A stretch of DNA of 64,000 nucleotides from Hyphomicrobium sp. (GCF_003987855.1 NZ_RXIZ01000022.1:3567-67566); one strand, 5' to 3'. Positions 17,209 to 25,851 are shown, numbered from the stretch's first letter. The notes: generated by a model from the letters alone, not told the origin. Program-made: numbers and translations.

Positions 17209-20200
17209 ATGGACGTCAAATTTCTGATCGACAGGCTGGCGGAAAATGCCCGGCCGATCGGTATTGCCGTTTTTGTTGCATGTACCCTTGCCCTTCTCTT
17301 GCGCTCACGGGTGGCGCGTCGGCTTCGCGCGGCGATCGAAGAAACGATATTTTCCAACTGGCGTCTGGCTTTGCTCGGTACGACCGGCATCGTGCTGTCG
17401 GCCGCCGCCGGTTGGCGGACCTGGGAAGGAATGTACAATTTCACCGGCGAGCCTCTGCTCTCCGGCATGGTGACGTTCGGCATCCAGGGCATCATGCTGA
17501 TCGTGGCTTGGCTGATCGGCGAAAGTTTCGCCACAGGCATGAACCGGCAATCGCGGCCGGGGCAATCGACGCTCGTCAGTTCCGGGGCGCAGCCCTGGAT
17601 CGGCACCTTCATCGGCCTGCTCCTATTCTTCACGGTTTTCACGCTGGTCCTGCAGTGGACCGGTACGGAGGGGGGAAATCGCGCAGCCGGGCTTGAAAGC
17701 CTCGACTGGTCGGCGGCGGGCAACAAGTTTCTGATGTTCGGCGCGGGGCTGTTACTCGTAGCTCTGTTCGCCCTCTATGCCGCGAGCGACCTCATTCGCC
17801 CGTACATTCAGGTCGTGCGCATCATCATTCGAAATTCGATGCTGTGGCTGATGTTCCTCGCCTGCATGGCGACGAGCGTGTTCTTCTCGTTCGACAGTTT
17901 CTTCACCTCGATATTCCCGCAGTCGGAGCGCGTGCGCGCGGCCGAGTTGCGCGCGCAGAACCAGGTGTCCGGGATCATCACGGACATCGAGCAGGCCATC
18001 GCCCGGCGGCGCGCCAACCTGGCAGAAAGCTTGTTCACGACGGACGCGTGGAAGGCATACGACGGGGAACTTGAAAAGATCACCCAGGCGGCGACGCAAT
18101 CGCAGAGCGTGATCGAGAAGTACGTCAACGATCAGATCGAAGAGCATCGCCGCGCCGTCAAGGAACAGCAGGAGCGGATCGCGTCGGCCCAGGCGGGTCA
18201 AGCCGGGTTGGCCGGGCGGAAGACTTCGCTCACCGATGAGAAGTCGAGCCTCGCGGGGCAACGTCCCGAGCTTGCGGCCGACTACGCGACGAAGAAGGCC
18301 GACTACGATCAAAAGCTCAAAGACGTCGACGCCAAGCGGGTCGAGGCTCTCGCTGAAGACAAAGGCGTCGAGGGAAGCGGCAAGGCCGGGCGCGGCCCGC
18401 TCTATCGCCAGCGGATGGGCGAACTGGCCCAGCTGCAGGCGGCAGCGCAAATCTCGCAAGAACGCATGAAGGACGCGCAGAAGCGCCTGACGGGCGTGGA
18501 GTCGCGGCTCGCGGCCATCGACACCGAGCTGGCGACGCTCGACGGCGATCTGGCAAAATACAAGGGCGAAGCCGAGACAGCGGAGCAGCGGATCAAACTC
18601 GCCGAGGACGGCGTGCAAACCGAAGCCGGGCCGAAAATCGATCCCGCGCGCATCCTTCCATTGTTCCAGCGGATCAGATCGGACTTCCGGGCCGATCCGA
18701 CGGTCGAGCACCTCAACGAGGTGCAGCGGATGTGCAGCGACATTTCCACTGCCATGCAGGCAACGCCCGAGACGAAATCGCTCGTTTCAGGCATCGACTG
18801 CGATCCGAAGACGACGGCTGACGCGGCCTCGACCCTCTTCGCGCTGCAGGCGGGTACGAAAGTCTTCGAGAACACTTGCGTCGGCGGCGACAAGCTCAAT
18901 GCGAACAAATCGACCGACGACCTTTTTGCGTTCGCGCGCCGCTGCCTGTCCGACAGCGCCCTGCCGAGCAACGATACCGACGCGCTTCGGACCGAGATCA
19001 ACCGCATCGAACTTTCGCGAGATGACAAGGCGCATCGCTTCGTCGTCACGCTCAACGCTTTCCAAGACGGCAACCGGCTGGCCTATCTGGCGCTGGCGAT
19101 TGCCATCGGGCTCGACGGCCTCATCTTCATGTCGGGTCTTTTTGGCGCCAACGCCGTCCGCTCGCCCCTGTCGGACATCCCGAGCTATCGTTCGCGCTCT
19201 GGCTCGCAGCTGGAAGCGACCATCAATGCGGCGCTTGGTGCTCACCCCTATGAGACGGCTTGGCTGACTCTCACATCGTTCCGGCCGATCACGAACCAGG
19301 ACGGTTTTTCGGCGCTCGCCGATTTGAGCACGATGGAGCGGTCGCAGGCCGATCGCGTGCGCATGGTGCTCACCGCCGGGGCCGATATTGGCGCGGTCGA
19401 GACTGTCAGTCACAACCCTGAGCGCTACCGCGTGCGCAGCGAGCTGCGCGAATACCTGTCTTCGATCTGCGATAAGCAGTTCAAGACGGACGCTTCGGCG
19501 AAGGATCGCGCGCGGCTCGAACAGCTCGTCTCCGCGGCGCTGGCTCCGCATCCGCGGGAGCATTCCGAACTCGTCCTCAATACGCTCGAGCCTATCCGGG
19601 AGACGGAAGGCTTCACGTCGATGGTGACGCTCTCCGATATTTCCAGCGACTATGACTCGCGCCTCGTCCGCCGCGTCATGAATGCCGGGTCGGCGGTGAA
19701 GGCGGTGGCGCCCGACGTCAAGATCGACGACCGATACTACATTCGCCCGGCCCTCTATGAGACGCTGCTGATGATCCGGGCAACGGCACCGGAAAGTCCT
19801 GCCTACAGCCGGGAACGGGCGCGCTTCGAAGGCGTGCAGGAACGGCCAGCGCTTGAAGCGGGGGAGCTGCGCGAGGTTCAGCCGGAACTGCCGCTGCAGA
19901 GAAAACCGAGCTTGCCGGATTTGGAGAACCGGCGGCAGACTCGGGCGCTCCCCGGTTTGCTGCCGCTGTCGATCGAAGAACGGCTCGGCCTAGCGGCGCA
20001 TTACCGTGAGGCGTTGCTGGATGCTGTGCATCTCACGCCGGATATCGTCGACAAGCGCCTTGGTCAGCCGCAATCGCGTCAAGCCGTTCTAGAGGCTTGG
20101 AAGGCGCTCAATGATCACAAAAAGAAAAATGAAAATCTTGGCATCCTTCTCCGCGATTTTCAGAACGAGCAGGATCGCATTTTGAGCGAAGTCTATTCGC

Positions 20201-20553
20201 GGTTGCGTGGCGAAAGCGATGGCGACGAGCGCAAACTGGCCGTTTTGGACGGCGTTGACGGCCGCCTGCGCAATGACCTGCCGCTTTACATGCTGTTTCC
20301 GGAGATGGGGCTCGTCGCGTACCTCATCGACGAACTGGAGGTGGCGGCGCAGCCAGACGATGGCTTGGCGCACGGCGAGCAGGATCTCAAGGACCAGCTC
20401 AAATCCGTGCGCGAGGCATTCGGCCGTCTCGACCTGGACAACCCGCGATCGTGGGACGAAATCCGTCAAAAGCTGGCGATGCGGACCGGATCGGATTTTC
20501 GGTTCTTCAACAAACCTTCGAGCCGTGACGTCGAGCCAGGCGATGACGCCTAA
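17209..20553 (+). CDS. large membrane/coiled-coil protein of unknown function (1114 aa)
   Basis: I do not recognise a named family. Six hydrophobic helices are seen near residues 16-32, 52-68, 86-103, 130-148, 173-191 and 208-228. A long charged helical region follows (about 240-490) with heptad-like, Gln/Ala/Lys-rich sequence that reads as coiled coil. A folded segment with isolated Cys residues (about 500-600) precedes a seventh membrane helix near 624-646 (LAYLALAIAIGLDGLIFMSGLFG). The rest is a polar domain of about 460 residues. The six-helix/coil/helix layout is reminiscent of large stress or division scaffold proteins with no enzyme motif. The gene stands alone; its stop overlaps the stop of the converging FAH gene by three bases. 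Confidence 0.85.
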   Translation: MDVKFLIDRLAENARPIGIAVFVACTLALLLRSRVARRLRAAIEETIFSNWRLALLGTTGIVLSAAAGWRTWEGMYNFTGEPLLSGMVTFGIQGIMLIVAWLIGESFATGMNRQSRPGQSTLVSSGAQPWIGTFIGLLLFFTVFTLVLQWTGTEGGNRAAGLESLDWSAAGNKFLMFGAGLLLVALFALYAASDLIRPYIQVVRIIIRNSMLWLMFLACMATSVFFSFDSFFTSIFPQSERVRAAELRAQNQVSGIITDIEQAIARRRANLAESLFTTDAWKAYDGELEKITQAATQSQSVIEKYVNDQIEEHRRAVKEQQERIASAQAGQAGLAGRKTSLTDEKSSLAGQRPELAADYATKKADYDQKLKDVDAKRVEALAEDKGVEGSGKAGRGPLYRQRMGELAQLQAAAQISQERMKDAQKRLTGVESRLAAIDTELATLDGDLAKYKGEAETAEQRIKLAEDGVQTEAGPKIDPARILPLFQRIRSDFRADPTVEHLNEVQRMCSDISTAMQATPETKSLVSGIDCDPKTTADAASTLFALQAGTKVFENTCVGGDKLNANKSTDDLFAFARRCLSDSALPSNDTDALRTEINRIELSRDDKAHRFVVTLNAFQDGNRLAYLALAIAIGLDGLIFMSGLFGANAVRSPLSDIPSYRSRSGSQLEATINAALGAHPYETAWLTLTSFRPITNQDGFSALADLSTMERSQADRVRMVLTAGADIGAVETVSHNPERYRVRSELREYLSSICDKQFKTDASAKDRARLEQLVSAALAPHPREHSELVLNTLEPIRETEGFTSMVTLSDISSDYDSRLVRRVMNAGSAVKAVAPDVKIDDRYYIRPALYETLLMIRATAPESPAYSRERARFEGVQERPALEAGELREVQPELPLQRKPSLPDLENRRQTRALPGLLPLSIEERLGLAAHYREALLDAVHLTPDIVDKRLGQPQSRQAVLEAWKALNDHKKKNENLGILLRDFQNEQDRILSEVYSRLRGESDGDERKLAVLDGVDGRLRNDLPLYMLFPEMGLVAYLIDELEVAAQPDDGLAHGEQDLKDQLKSVREAFGRLDLDNPRSWDEIRQKLAMRTGSDFRFFNKPSSRDVEPGDDA

Positions 20554-21404
20554 AGCTTGAACTCGACGACGGTCTGGCGCTGCGAGCCCAGGCCGTCGAT
20601 TTTCAGTTCCACAACATCGCCGGCCTTGAGGAATTCCTTCGGATTGCGCGCGGTGCCAACGCCGGGGGGCGTGCCGGTGGTAATGATATCGCCGGGCTCG
20701 AGCACCATGAACTCGGTGACGTAGGCGAGCAGCTCGGGGATCTTGAAGATCATGGTCGCCGTCGAGCCGGTCTGCTTGCGTACGCCGTTCACGTCGAGCG
20801 ACATCGCCAGGTTATCGACGTCGGCGATCTCATCGGGCGTCACGAGCCAGGGTCCGATCGGCCCGAAGGTTTCGGCCGACTTGCCCTTGACCCATTGGCC
20901 GCCGCGCTTGGACTGAAAGCGGCGCTCCGAGACATCGTTGCAAATGCAGTAACCGGCGATGTACTGCGCCCAGTCCTTGGCTTCGACGTAACGGGCGCGC
21001 GCGCCGATCACGAAGGCAATCTCGACCTCCCAATCGAGGTGGCGGGACTCTCGTGGGATCATGACGTCGTCGTTGGGACCGCAGATCGAGGTCGTTGCCT
21101 TATTGAACAGGATCGGCTCGGTCGGAATTTCCTGGCCCGTTTCCTTGGCGTGGTCGGCGTAGTTGAGGCCGATGGCGATGAAGTTGTGCGTGCCGGCCAC
21201 CGGTGGCCCCAGGCGGGCGTCGGCCGGCGCCTTCGGCAGGGTCGTCAGGTCAATGTTGCGCAGCTTGGCGAGGGAAGCGGGCGAGAGGTATTCGCCCGAC
21301 AGATCAGGAATGACGGAGAAGAGGTTGCGGATTTCGCCGTTGCTGTCGACGACGCCAGGGGTTTCGGCACCCTGGGCGCCAAAGCGAACGAGTTTCATCT
21401 CCAA
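20550..21404 (-). CDS. fumarylacetoacetate hydrolase family protein
   Basis: A 284-residue enzyme of the FAH superfamily. The C-terminal catalytic fold shows FNKATTSICGPND, the metal-ligand Glu region DWEVEIAFVIG, YCICNDVSERRFQ, and GTPPGVG near the end. Relatives act as fumarylpyruvate or acylpyruvate hydrolases, as 2-hydroxyhepta-2,4-diene-1,7-dioate isomerases, or as oxaloacetate decarboxylases; the specific substrate cannot be told from sequence. The N-terminal part (VRFGAQGAETPGVVDSNGEIR) is the short lid domain usual in this subgroup. No catabolic operon surrounds it. Confidence 0.88.
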   Translation of the reverse strand: MEMKLVRFGAQGAETPGVVDSNGEIRNLFSVIPDLSGEYLSPASLAKLRNIDLTTLPKAPADARLGPPVAGTHNFIAIGLNYADHAKETGQEIPTEPILFNKATTSICGPNDDVMIPRESRHLDWEVEIAFVIGARARYVEAKDWAQYIAGYCICNDVSERRFQSKRGGQWVKGKSAETFGPIGPWLVTPDEIADVDNLAMSLDVNGVRKQTGSTATMIFKIPELLAYVTEFMVLEPGDIITTGTPPGVGTARNPKEFLKAGDVVELKIDGLGSQRQTVVEFKL

Positions 21405-21764
21405 TTACCTCCAGGTCCATCGCCAGTCGTCGGGGAGTGGTTCTAAGCAGAAAAAAGCTGGCCTGCCAATCACGTGGGCCTAAGGGGCATGGGATCGGAC
21501 ACCGACCGCCGCCACACTGCGATAAATGGCGCACCACCCGGGCGTGGCAGCCCGGAAACAGCCTCGGCGGATCAAGGGATCGCGCGCGCAAAAACGATCC
21601 GGGCCCGGAACTCTTTCACGGCCTCCGGCATTCCGATCGGCAGAATTGATGTGCGTCATCGAGGCTAAGGGGTCGGCGTCGGAACATATTTTTTACGGGT
21701 TTGTGGTGCTTTCTCATTAGTGCGCGTACACCATATCCTCGACGGGCGGATGTCTGGAGTTGTC
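21405..21764. other. divergent intergenic region between FAH gene and mipA
   Basis: About 360 bases with no convincing gene. Several short ORFs in the track (21437-21720) overlap each other in different frames and look like chance readings. It must contain the divergent promoters of both neighbours, but I could not identify boxes with confidence. Confidence 0.6.
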
Positions 21765-22679
21765 ATGGCCCAGGGGGGCAAAATAGATCTGGAGGGGAAG
21801 CGTGCCGCGCGCCGTCGAAACATTAGGCGCTATCGCTCTGTAGCCTCGGTCTTTTCCCTTTTTTCGATCGCGATGACATTCGGCGGAGCACTTGCCGCCC
21901 GCGCTGACGACTACTCTCCGCGCGAAACCAACTCGACCTTCGCCGCCTATGCTTCGACCTCCGACCTTATCGTGACGATCGGCGGGTGGGGCAACATCTC
22001 ACCGGAATACTCCGGCTCGAAGCATTACGACTTCGGCGGATCGCCCATCATCGACATTCGTCACGTCGGCTCGCGCGAATGGCTGAGCCTGCCGAGCGAC
22101 GGCATCGACTACGAATTGTTCGAGACCGATAATTTCCGCGCCGGTCCCGTTGGAACGCTCCGCTGGGATTTCGGCAACAGCAAAGATCGCGGCCTGAAGG
22201 AAGTCGGAAACACCGGCATCGATCTCTCGCTCGAACTCGGCGTGTTCCTCGAATATTGGCCGACGGACTTCTGGCGGACACGCCTCGAAGCGCGCAACGC
22301 CGTTTATGGCGCCACTGGCTGGGTGTTCGATCTCAGCACGGATCTCGTCTGGCATCCGAGTTCGCAATGGACACTCGCCGCCGGCCCGAGACTCTCGATC
22401 GCAGATAGCGACTACATGAATTCCTACTACGGCATCGACGCGCAAGAATCCCAGCAACTGCATCTTCCGAAGTATGACGCGGCGGCGGGCGTGCGTTCGG
22501 CGGGGGCCGGCATTTATGCGGAATACAAAGTCACCGAGCAGCTCACGACGATGGCATCGTTCGAGTACGAGCGATTGGTGGGAAGCGCGGCCGACTCGCC
22601 CTACGTGCGAGACGACGGATCACCGGATCAATTCACGATCTCGCTCGGCGCCAAGTACCAGTTCCTCTGGCAGCGATGA
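21765..22679 (+). CDS. MipA/OmpV family outer-membrane protein
   Basis: A 304-residue secreted barrel protein. After an Arg-rich n-region there is a hydrophobic stretch (SVASVFSLFSIAMTFGGALA) and a cleavage site at ARA-DD. The mature part has the MipA/OmpV pattern: IGGWGNISPEYSGSKHYDFGGSPIIDIR early, alternating strands, and the C-terminal FTISLGAKYQF. Family members are MltA-interacting proteins or general outer-membrane barrels. ATG 21765 has GGAG six bases upstream, while the track start at 21720 is GTG without a good site. The gene converges on the next one with only seven bases between the stops. Confidence 0.87.
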   Translation: MAQGGKIDLEGKRAARRRNIRRYRSVASVFSLFSIAMTFGGALAARADDYSPRETNSTFAAYASTSDLIVTIGGWGNISPEYSGSKHYDFGGSPIIDIRHVGSREWLSLPSDGIDYELFETDNFRAGPVGTLRWDFGNSKDRGLKEVGNTGIDLSLELGVFLEYWPTDFWRTRLEARNAVYGATGWVFDLSTDLVWHPSSQWTLAAGPRLSIADSDYMNSYYGIDAQESQQLHLPKYDAAAGVRSAGAGIYAEYKVTEQLTTMASFEYERLVGSAADSPYVRDDGSPDQFTISLGAKYQFLWQR

Positions 22680-22686
22680 ATTCGGT

Positions 22687-24111
22687 TTAGCCCGCGCCTC
22701 GGCGCACGGGTTCGTCGCGGCTGGATTCCCGCGCGATGAGCAGCAGGCCAAGCGCCCATACCGCCAATATCGGGACAAGGTGAAGGATCGACGGCCGGGG
22801 GAGGACGTAATAGCTCAACGTCGACATGAGATTCCCGGACAGGAAGCTCGGCAGGATGTAATTGAGAAGCGGGTTCTTGTCGTTTTCGGGGGCCGCCATA
22901 TCGACCGATACGGCGGCGAGACTCATGAGCACGCTCAAGCCGATGACAGCTAAGAAGACGGGCTTGATGCGGCTTGGTAGAGACGGCCAAACCAATCCCA
23001 AGACCAAACACGGCAGGCCAAACGCTGGCGTCAGGAAGCGAGGCCCCGTCGACCAACCGCCGTCCCAGTAGATGTATCCGGCATTGTAAAACAGATACCA
23101 CGCAGTAACGAGCGCGGTGACGATGCTAACCTCTCGCAAAGCTCGCTGCCTGACGGCAAAGCACCAGGCGACAATCAGAACGATCAGCGCCGGACAAAAC
23201 CAAAGTACGCCGCGGTAGCTGCCGACGAGCAATTCCTTGACGACGCCGAGCGACGGCAAACCGATACCGAAGAAACCGGACTTCATGCCGTCGAAACCAA
23301 CGACGTTGCTATAGCCCAAGTGGAGCGGCGAGCCGAACGCCGCATCGTTGTAGATCAAGGTCGGCGCGAGGCCGATCACACCACCAAGAAGCGCGGCACC
23401 GAGAAGTTCAGCTGCAGTCGCCAATTGCTCGCGCGTCAGGAGGCGGATGACCATCGCCACGCCGATTATCGCCGCTGGGATCGCCGTTGGAAATTCCACG
23501 CCGGTAGCAACTCCGAGCGCAAGTCCGCCGGCAAAAAATCGCGCGATGCGCAGCCATCTTCCGCCATCGCCGTCCTGCCACGCAATGAACCCGAGCAGAA
23601 GGAGCGCTGCCGCAGTCGCGTGGCCGAAAAAAACCGTCGACCAACCGAACATCGGCGTCGCCAGGCCAAAGGTCAGCGATGCGATCAGCGCGGCATCGAT
23701 GCTGGCCGTCGTGCGACTGACGAATAGGAACATTGCGGCAGCTGCCAGGGCGGAAAAGAATCCTGCCACGCTCAGCGTGCAAAGGTACATGTAAAGCGTC
23801 CACCATCGCGTGCCGAACTTGTCCGGTTCGATAGTGAAAAAGCGCGTCACCAGAAGCGACATGGGCACGGCCAATAGGCTCATGCTCGGAGCTTTGTCGC
23901 TGTAGTAGCCGCTCGGCGTGGACGCGCGATCCCCCGTGAGCTTCTCATAACCATTGATCGACAACTCGCCATGCTGAGACAATTGCGCGGTCAAAGCGAG
24001 CCGGGAGGTACTGTTCCAGTTGGGATGCTGTGCAAAACACGCGTAGCTGGCGAAAAGCACGAAGAACACGATCGCGCTTAGTCGAAAGCGGCTGGCTTCG
24101 CCTGAAGTCAT
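22687..24111 (-). CDS. multi-spanning membrane protein, GT-C glycosyltransferase-like
   Basis: A 474-residue polytopic protein with about eleven hydrophobic segments. A polar first periplasmic loop carries SRLALTAQLSQHGELSINGYEKLTGD and YYSDKAPSMSLLAVP. That arrangement (first loop with acidic residues, then a DKAP segment leading into a membrane helix) resembles lipid-linked sugar transferases of the GT-C/ArnT-PMT group. I cannot point to a diagnostic DxD motif, so the enzymatic call is tentative. No polysaccharide gene is adjacent. The start has no strong ribosome-binding site, but the N-terminus is a plausible first helix. Confidence 0.7.
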   Translation of the reverse strand: MTSGEASRFRLSAIVFFVLFASYACFAQHPNWNSTSRLALTAQLSQHGELSINGYEKLTGDRASTPSGYYSDKAPSMSLLAVPMSLLVTRFFTIEPDKFGTRWWTLYMYLCTLSVAGFFSALAAAAMFLFVSRTTASIDAALIASLTFGLATPMFGWSTVFFGHATAAALLLLGFIAWQDGDGGRWLRIARFFAGGLALGVATGVEFPTAIPAAIIGVAMVIRLLTREQLATAAELLGAALLGGVIGLAPTLIYNDAAFGSPLHLGYSNVVGFDGMKSGFFGIGLPSLGVVKELLVGSYRGVLWFCPALIVLIVAWCFAVRQRALREVSIVTALVTAWYLFYNAGYIYWDGGWSTGPRFLTPAFGLPCLVLGLVWPSLPSRIKPVFLAVIGLSVLMSLAAVSVDMAAPENDKNPLLNYILPSFLSGNLMSTLSYYVLPRPSILHLVPILAVWALGLLLIARESSRDEPVRRGAG

Positions 24112-24261
24112 GAAAGACCTAAACTAAAATCGAGACGTATGCGCCCTATCATCCGGCGCGGCGCGCAAATAGCAAACCCAGATGGGTGGTAGTGCCGTAA
24201 TCAATTTGGCGGGGAATAAAGCTTACTTGCGCGCGTATTGAGCGCCGCTCATGCAGCGGGG

Positions 24262-24284
24262 GGCGGCGGCGTCAGGCCGCCGCC
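24262..24284 (-). terminator. hairpin at the end of the HXXEE gene
   Basis: GGCGGCGGC / GCCGCCGCC with a five-base loop that includes the stop codon. It has no T-run and is probably a weak terminator. Confidence 0.4.
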
Positions 24285-24862
24285 GATACCGGTTGATGTT
24301 TTCCGTGGCGCGCCGCTGCGGCGTTCAAGTTCGCGCGGACGGCGATGGCAACGTGGATGGCGATCGCGATCGCCAAACCCACAACGGTTTGCAGATGCGT
24401 CGCGGGGACGAGCCAGACGAGAGCCAGACCGAAAGGCGCGAACAACAGGACACCGGTGACGAGGCCTGGGTTGTAGGCACGAAACCGGGCCGCCATGACA
24501 ACGTGGGCGACGCCGTTGACGAGCATCAGATAGCCTGCAGCCACGCCCCAACCAACATCGACAAAATGCGCAGCGTAAAGAGCAGCGAAATTCAGGCCCC
24601 AGACGCCAGGAAGATTGATCCAGAGGACGTCGGCAACGCTGAGCGCCTGCACGCCTCCAAAGACGGTGCCGTTGATGTAGGAGCGGAAGCGGTCGCCCGT
24701 GTGTTCCTCAACCTGGTGCAGCATGTAGACGGGAGAAGCGAGGAAGATGAGCGTCAGCGCCAGGCTGCCATCGCCGATGCCCACCGGCAGCAACAACAGC
24801 AACGCGAGGCTCATGAAAATCGCGCCGGCAACCCAATGCGCTTGCAGCCAGGATTTTAACAT
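24272..24862 (-). CDS. HXXEE-motif membrane protein
   Basis: A 196-residue protein with about five or six hydrophobic helices. The HQVEEH sequence near residue 48 is the HXXEE motif that names this family, and a later helix carries NGVAHVVMAARFRAYNPG, also typical. The family has no established function; conserved His and Glu facing the membrane suggest metal binding. MLKSWLQAHW at 24862 with GGGGG upstream was chosen over the longer ORF. It is the last chromosomal gene before the left end of the putative island. Confidence 0.8.
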   Translation of the reverse strand: MLKSWLQAHWVAGAIFMSLALLLLLPVGIGDGSLALTLIFLASPVYMLHQVEEHTGDRFRSYINGTVFGGVQALSVADVLWINLPGVWGLNFAALYAAHFVDVGWGVAAGYLMLVNGVAHVVMAARFRAYNPGLVTGVLLFAPFGLALVWLVPATHLQTVVGLAIAIAIHVAIAVRANLNAAAARHGKHQPVSAAA

Positions 24863-24998
24863 CGTCGACCCCCGATGGTGACACGACATTTTCGCCGACC
24901 CGCGTCGGCAAAACGCAGAATCGCACGGAAATTACTAAAACGAGATAAATGCGCTTGCCGCGGCCGGTCGTCGTCCGCAGGGCTGTCGGGAGGGCCGT

Positions 24999-25053
24999 GT
25001 GCGGACGGTGGGAGTCGAACCCACACGACGTTACCGTCTCAGGATTTTAAGTC
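24999..25053 (-). repeat. left attachment-like repeat: 3' fragment of tRNA-Leu
   Basis: 55 bases identical to 32761-32815. On the reverse strand it covers the anticodon loop, variable arm, T arm and acceptor 3' strand of tRNA-Leu(TAA). The 5' half (acceptor 5' strand, D arm) is missing, so it is not a functional tRNA. Confidence 0.93.
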
Positions 25054-25216
25054 GACGTCCGTTTGAAGACCTGGAGCGAAGTAGGGACACCTCAAAATCA
25101 TGAGTCGCCCGTGCTTGCGATTTCACGGCTAACCGTTCCTTTTGAGTTCGATTGAGCTCTAAGATGCGACATAATCCCTATTACTCGAAAAGCGCCGAGC
25201 CGGTGCATTGACTTTT

Positions 25217-25234
25217 AGATGTCGTTTCACATCT
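25217..25234. promoter_or_regulatory. operator-like site 1
   Basis: AGATGTCGTTTCACATCT: AGATGT and ACATCT are inverted arms, extended by T/A to seven bases. It lies immediately upstream of the TTGACA promoter of the 66-aa secreted protein and is one of four related 18-base sites in the island. Confidence 0.65.
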
Positions 25235-25237
25235 ATC

Positions 25238-25266
25238 TTGACAGATGACGATCGTCATCTAATCGC
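25238..25266 (+). promoter_or_regulatory. promoter with embedded operator-like site 2
   Basis: A consensus TTGACA (-35) at 25238 is followed by the perfect 18-base palindrome AGATGACGATCGTCATCT (25243-25260), with a -10-like TAATCG just after it. A palindrome filling the spacer between -35 and -10 is a standard repressor arrangement. The likely ligand-responsive repressor is one of the two TetR proteins in the island. Confidence 0.75.
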
Positions 25267-25307
25267 TGCAGACGTTGATTTGCGGCAGAACCGAATGGAG
25301 AACGACC

Positions 25308-25508
25308 ATGAAATCTTTGATCCTTGCTGCGGTTGCAGCTGCTGCACTTTCCGCTGGCGCAGTAAGCGCGCAGGCCTTGGAAGAAACCGACCGCGCTTTG
25401 GGAGCCGGCTCTTATGTCAACCCGAATGGGTCTGACCAGGGCGCATGGTCCGCAGCGAAGGTAAAAATCAGCCACGCCGGTGCCGCCGTCACCAGCAAGA
25501 AGCGCTGA
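25308..25508 (+). CDS. small secreted/periplasmic protein (66 aa), unknown
   Basis: A signal peptide (MKSLILAAVAAAALSAGAVSA, cleaved near AQA) is followed by a mature peptide of about 43 residues rich in Gly, Asn, Ser and Ala and ending in KKR. No family is recognised. ATG 25308 with GGAG upstream is preferred over 25275. Two operator-like sites and a TTGACA promoter precede it, which makes it a real, tightly regulated gene despite its size. A terminator-like hairpin follows. It belongs to the same putative regulon as the RND efflux operon. Confidence 0.75.
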   Translation: MKSLILAAVAAAALSAGAVSAQALEETDRALGAGSYVNPNGSDQGAWSAAKVKISHAGAAVTSKKR

Positions 25509-25529
25509 GTGCCGCGCAGGAACCTAACG

Positions 25530-25552
25530 GAGACCGGGACATTCTCGGTCTC
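25530..25552 (+). terminator. hairpin downstream of the 66-aa gene
   Basis: GAGACCGGGA / TCTCGGTCTC (ten pairs including one G-T), three-base loop, followed by a pyrimidine-rich TCCTTGCT. Confidence 0.55.
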
Positions 25553-25584
25553 TCCTTGCTCAGGTCAGCTCACACAAATTGCAC

Positions 25585-25613
25585 TTGACAAATTAATTTC
25601 GATCAACATCTAA
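25585..25613 (+). promoter_or_regulatory. promoter with operator-like site 3
   Basis: TTGACA at 25585, then TAATTTCGATCAACATCT (25594-25611), which matches 13 of 18 positions of site 4; the -10-like ATCTAA overlaps its right arm. The same arrangement as site 2 supports common regulation of the downstream 49-aa gene and TetR. Confidence 0.55.
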
Positions 25614-25632
25614 CTTCTTACCGGAGTTTCGA

Positions 25633-25782
25633 ATGGATCGCTCTAATCGAAATAGTGTGTGGAACCGGTTTCTAAGGTGGGTTCAGCAGGTCGGAGAAGC
25701 TATGGCTTACGAGCCGATCGACGATCTCGAATCCAGGGTTGTGCGATTAGAAAATGAGATCAGAACCTTGCGGGCAAGGTAG
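25633..25782 (+). CDS. 49-aa small protein, amphipathic/coiled-coil, unknown
   Basis: This ORF is too short for the supplied track. It starts at ATG 25633 with CCGGAG upstream and ends at TAG 25780-25782. The N-terminal half is basic and aromatic (NSVWNRFLRWVQQVG); the C-terminal half is a heptad-like helix (DDLESRVVRLENEIRTLRAR). The organisation recalls the short DUF3563-type proteins of proteobacteria, but I am not sure of membership. It follows an operator-bearing promoter and precedes the first TetR gene by 69 bases, so the two may be co-transcribed. Confidence 0.65.
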   Translation: MDRSNRNSVWNRFLRWVQQVGEAMAYEPIDDLESRVVRLENEIRTLRAR

Positions 25783-25851
25783 CTGACTCGGGATGTATCG
25801 ACCAACTACGGCAGCCGCCTACCAAGAAGCGGCAAAAAAGAGAGGTGGATC

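Noticed and set aside
17752-18711. 319-aa ORF on the minus strand
   Set aside because: Lies wholly inside the 1114-aa gene; composition is typical of an antisense reading of high-GC coding sequence with no family-like motif.
24999-25053. second tRNA-Leu gene
   Set aside because: Only the 3' part is present; the acceptor 5' strand and D arm are missing, so it cannot fold as a tRNA.
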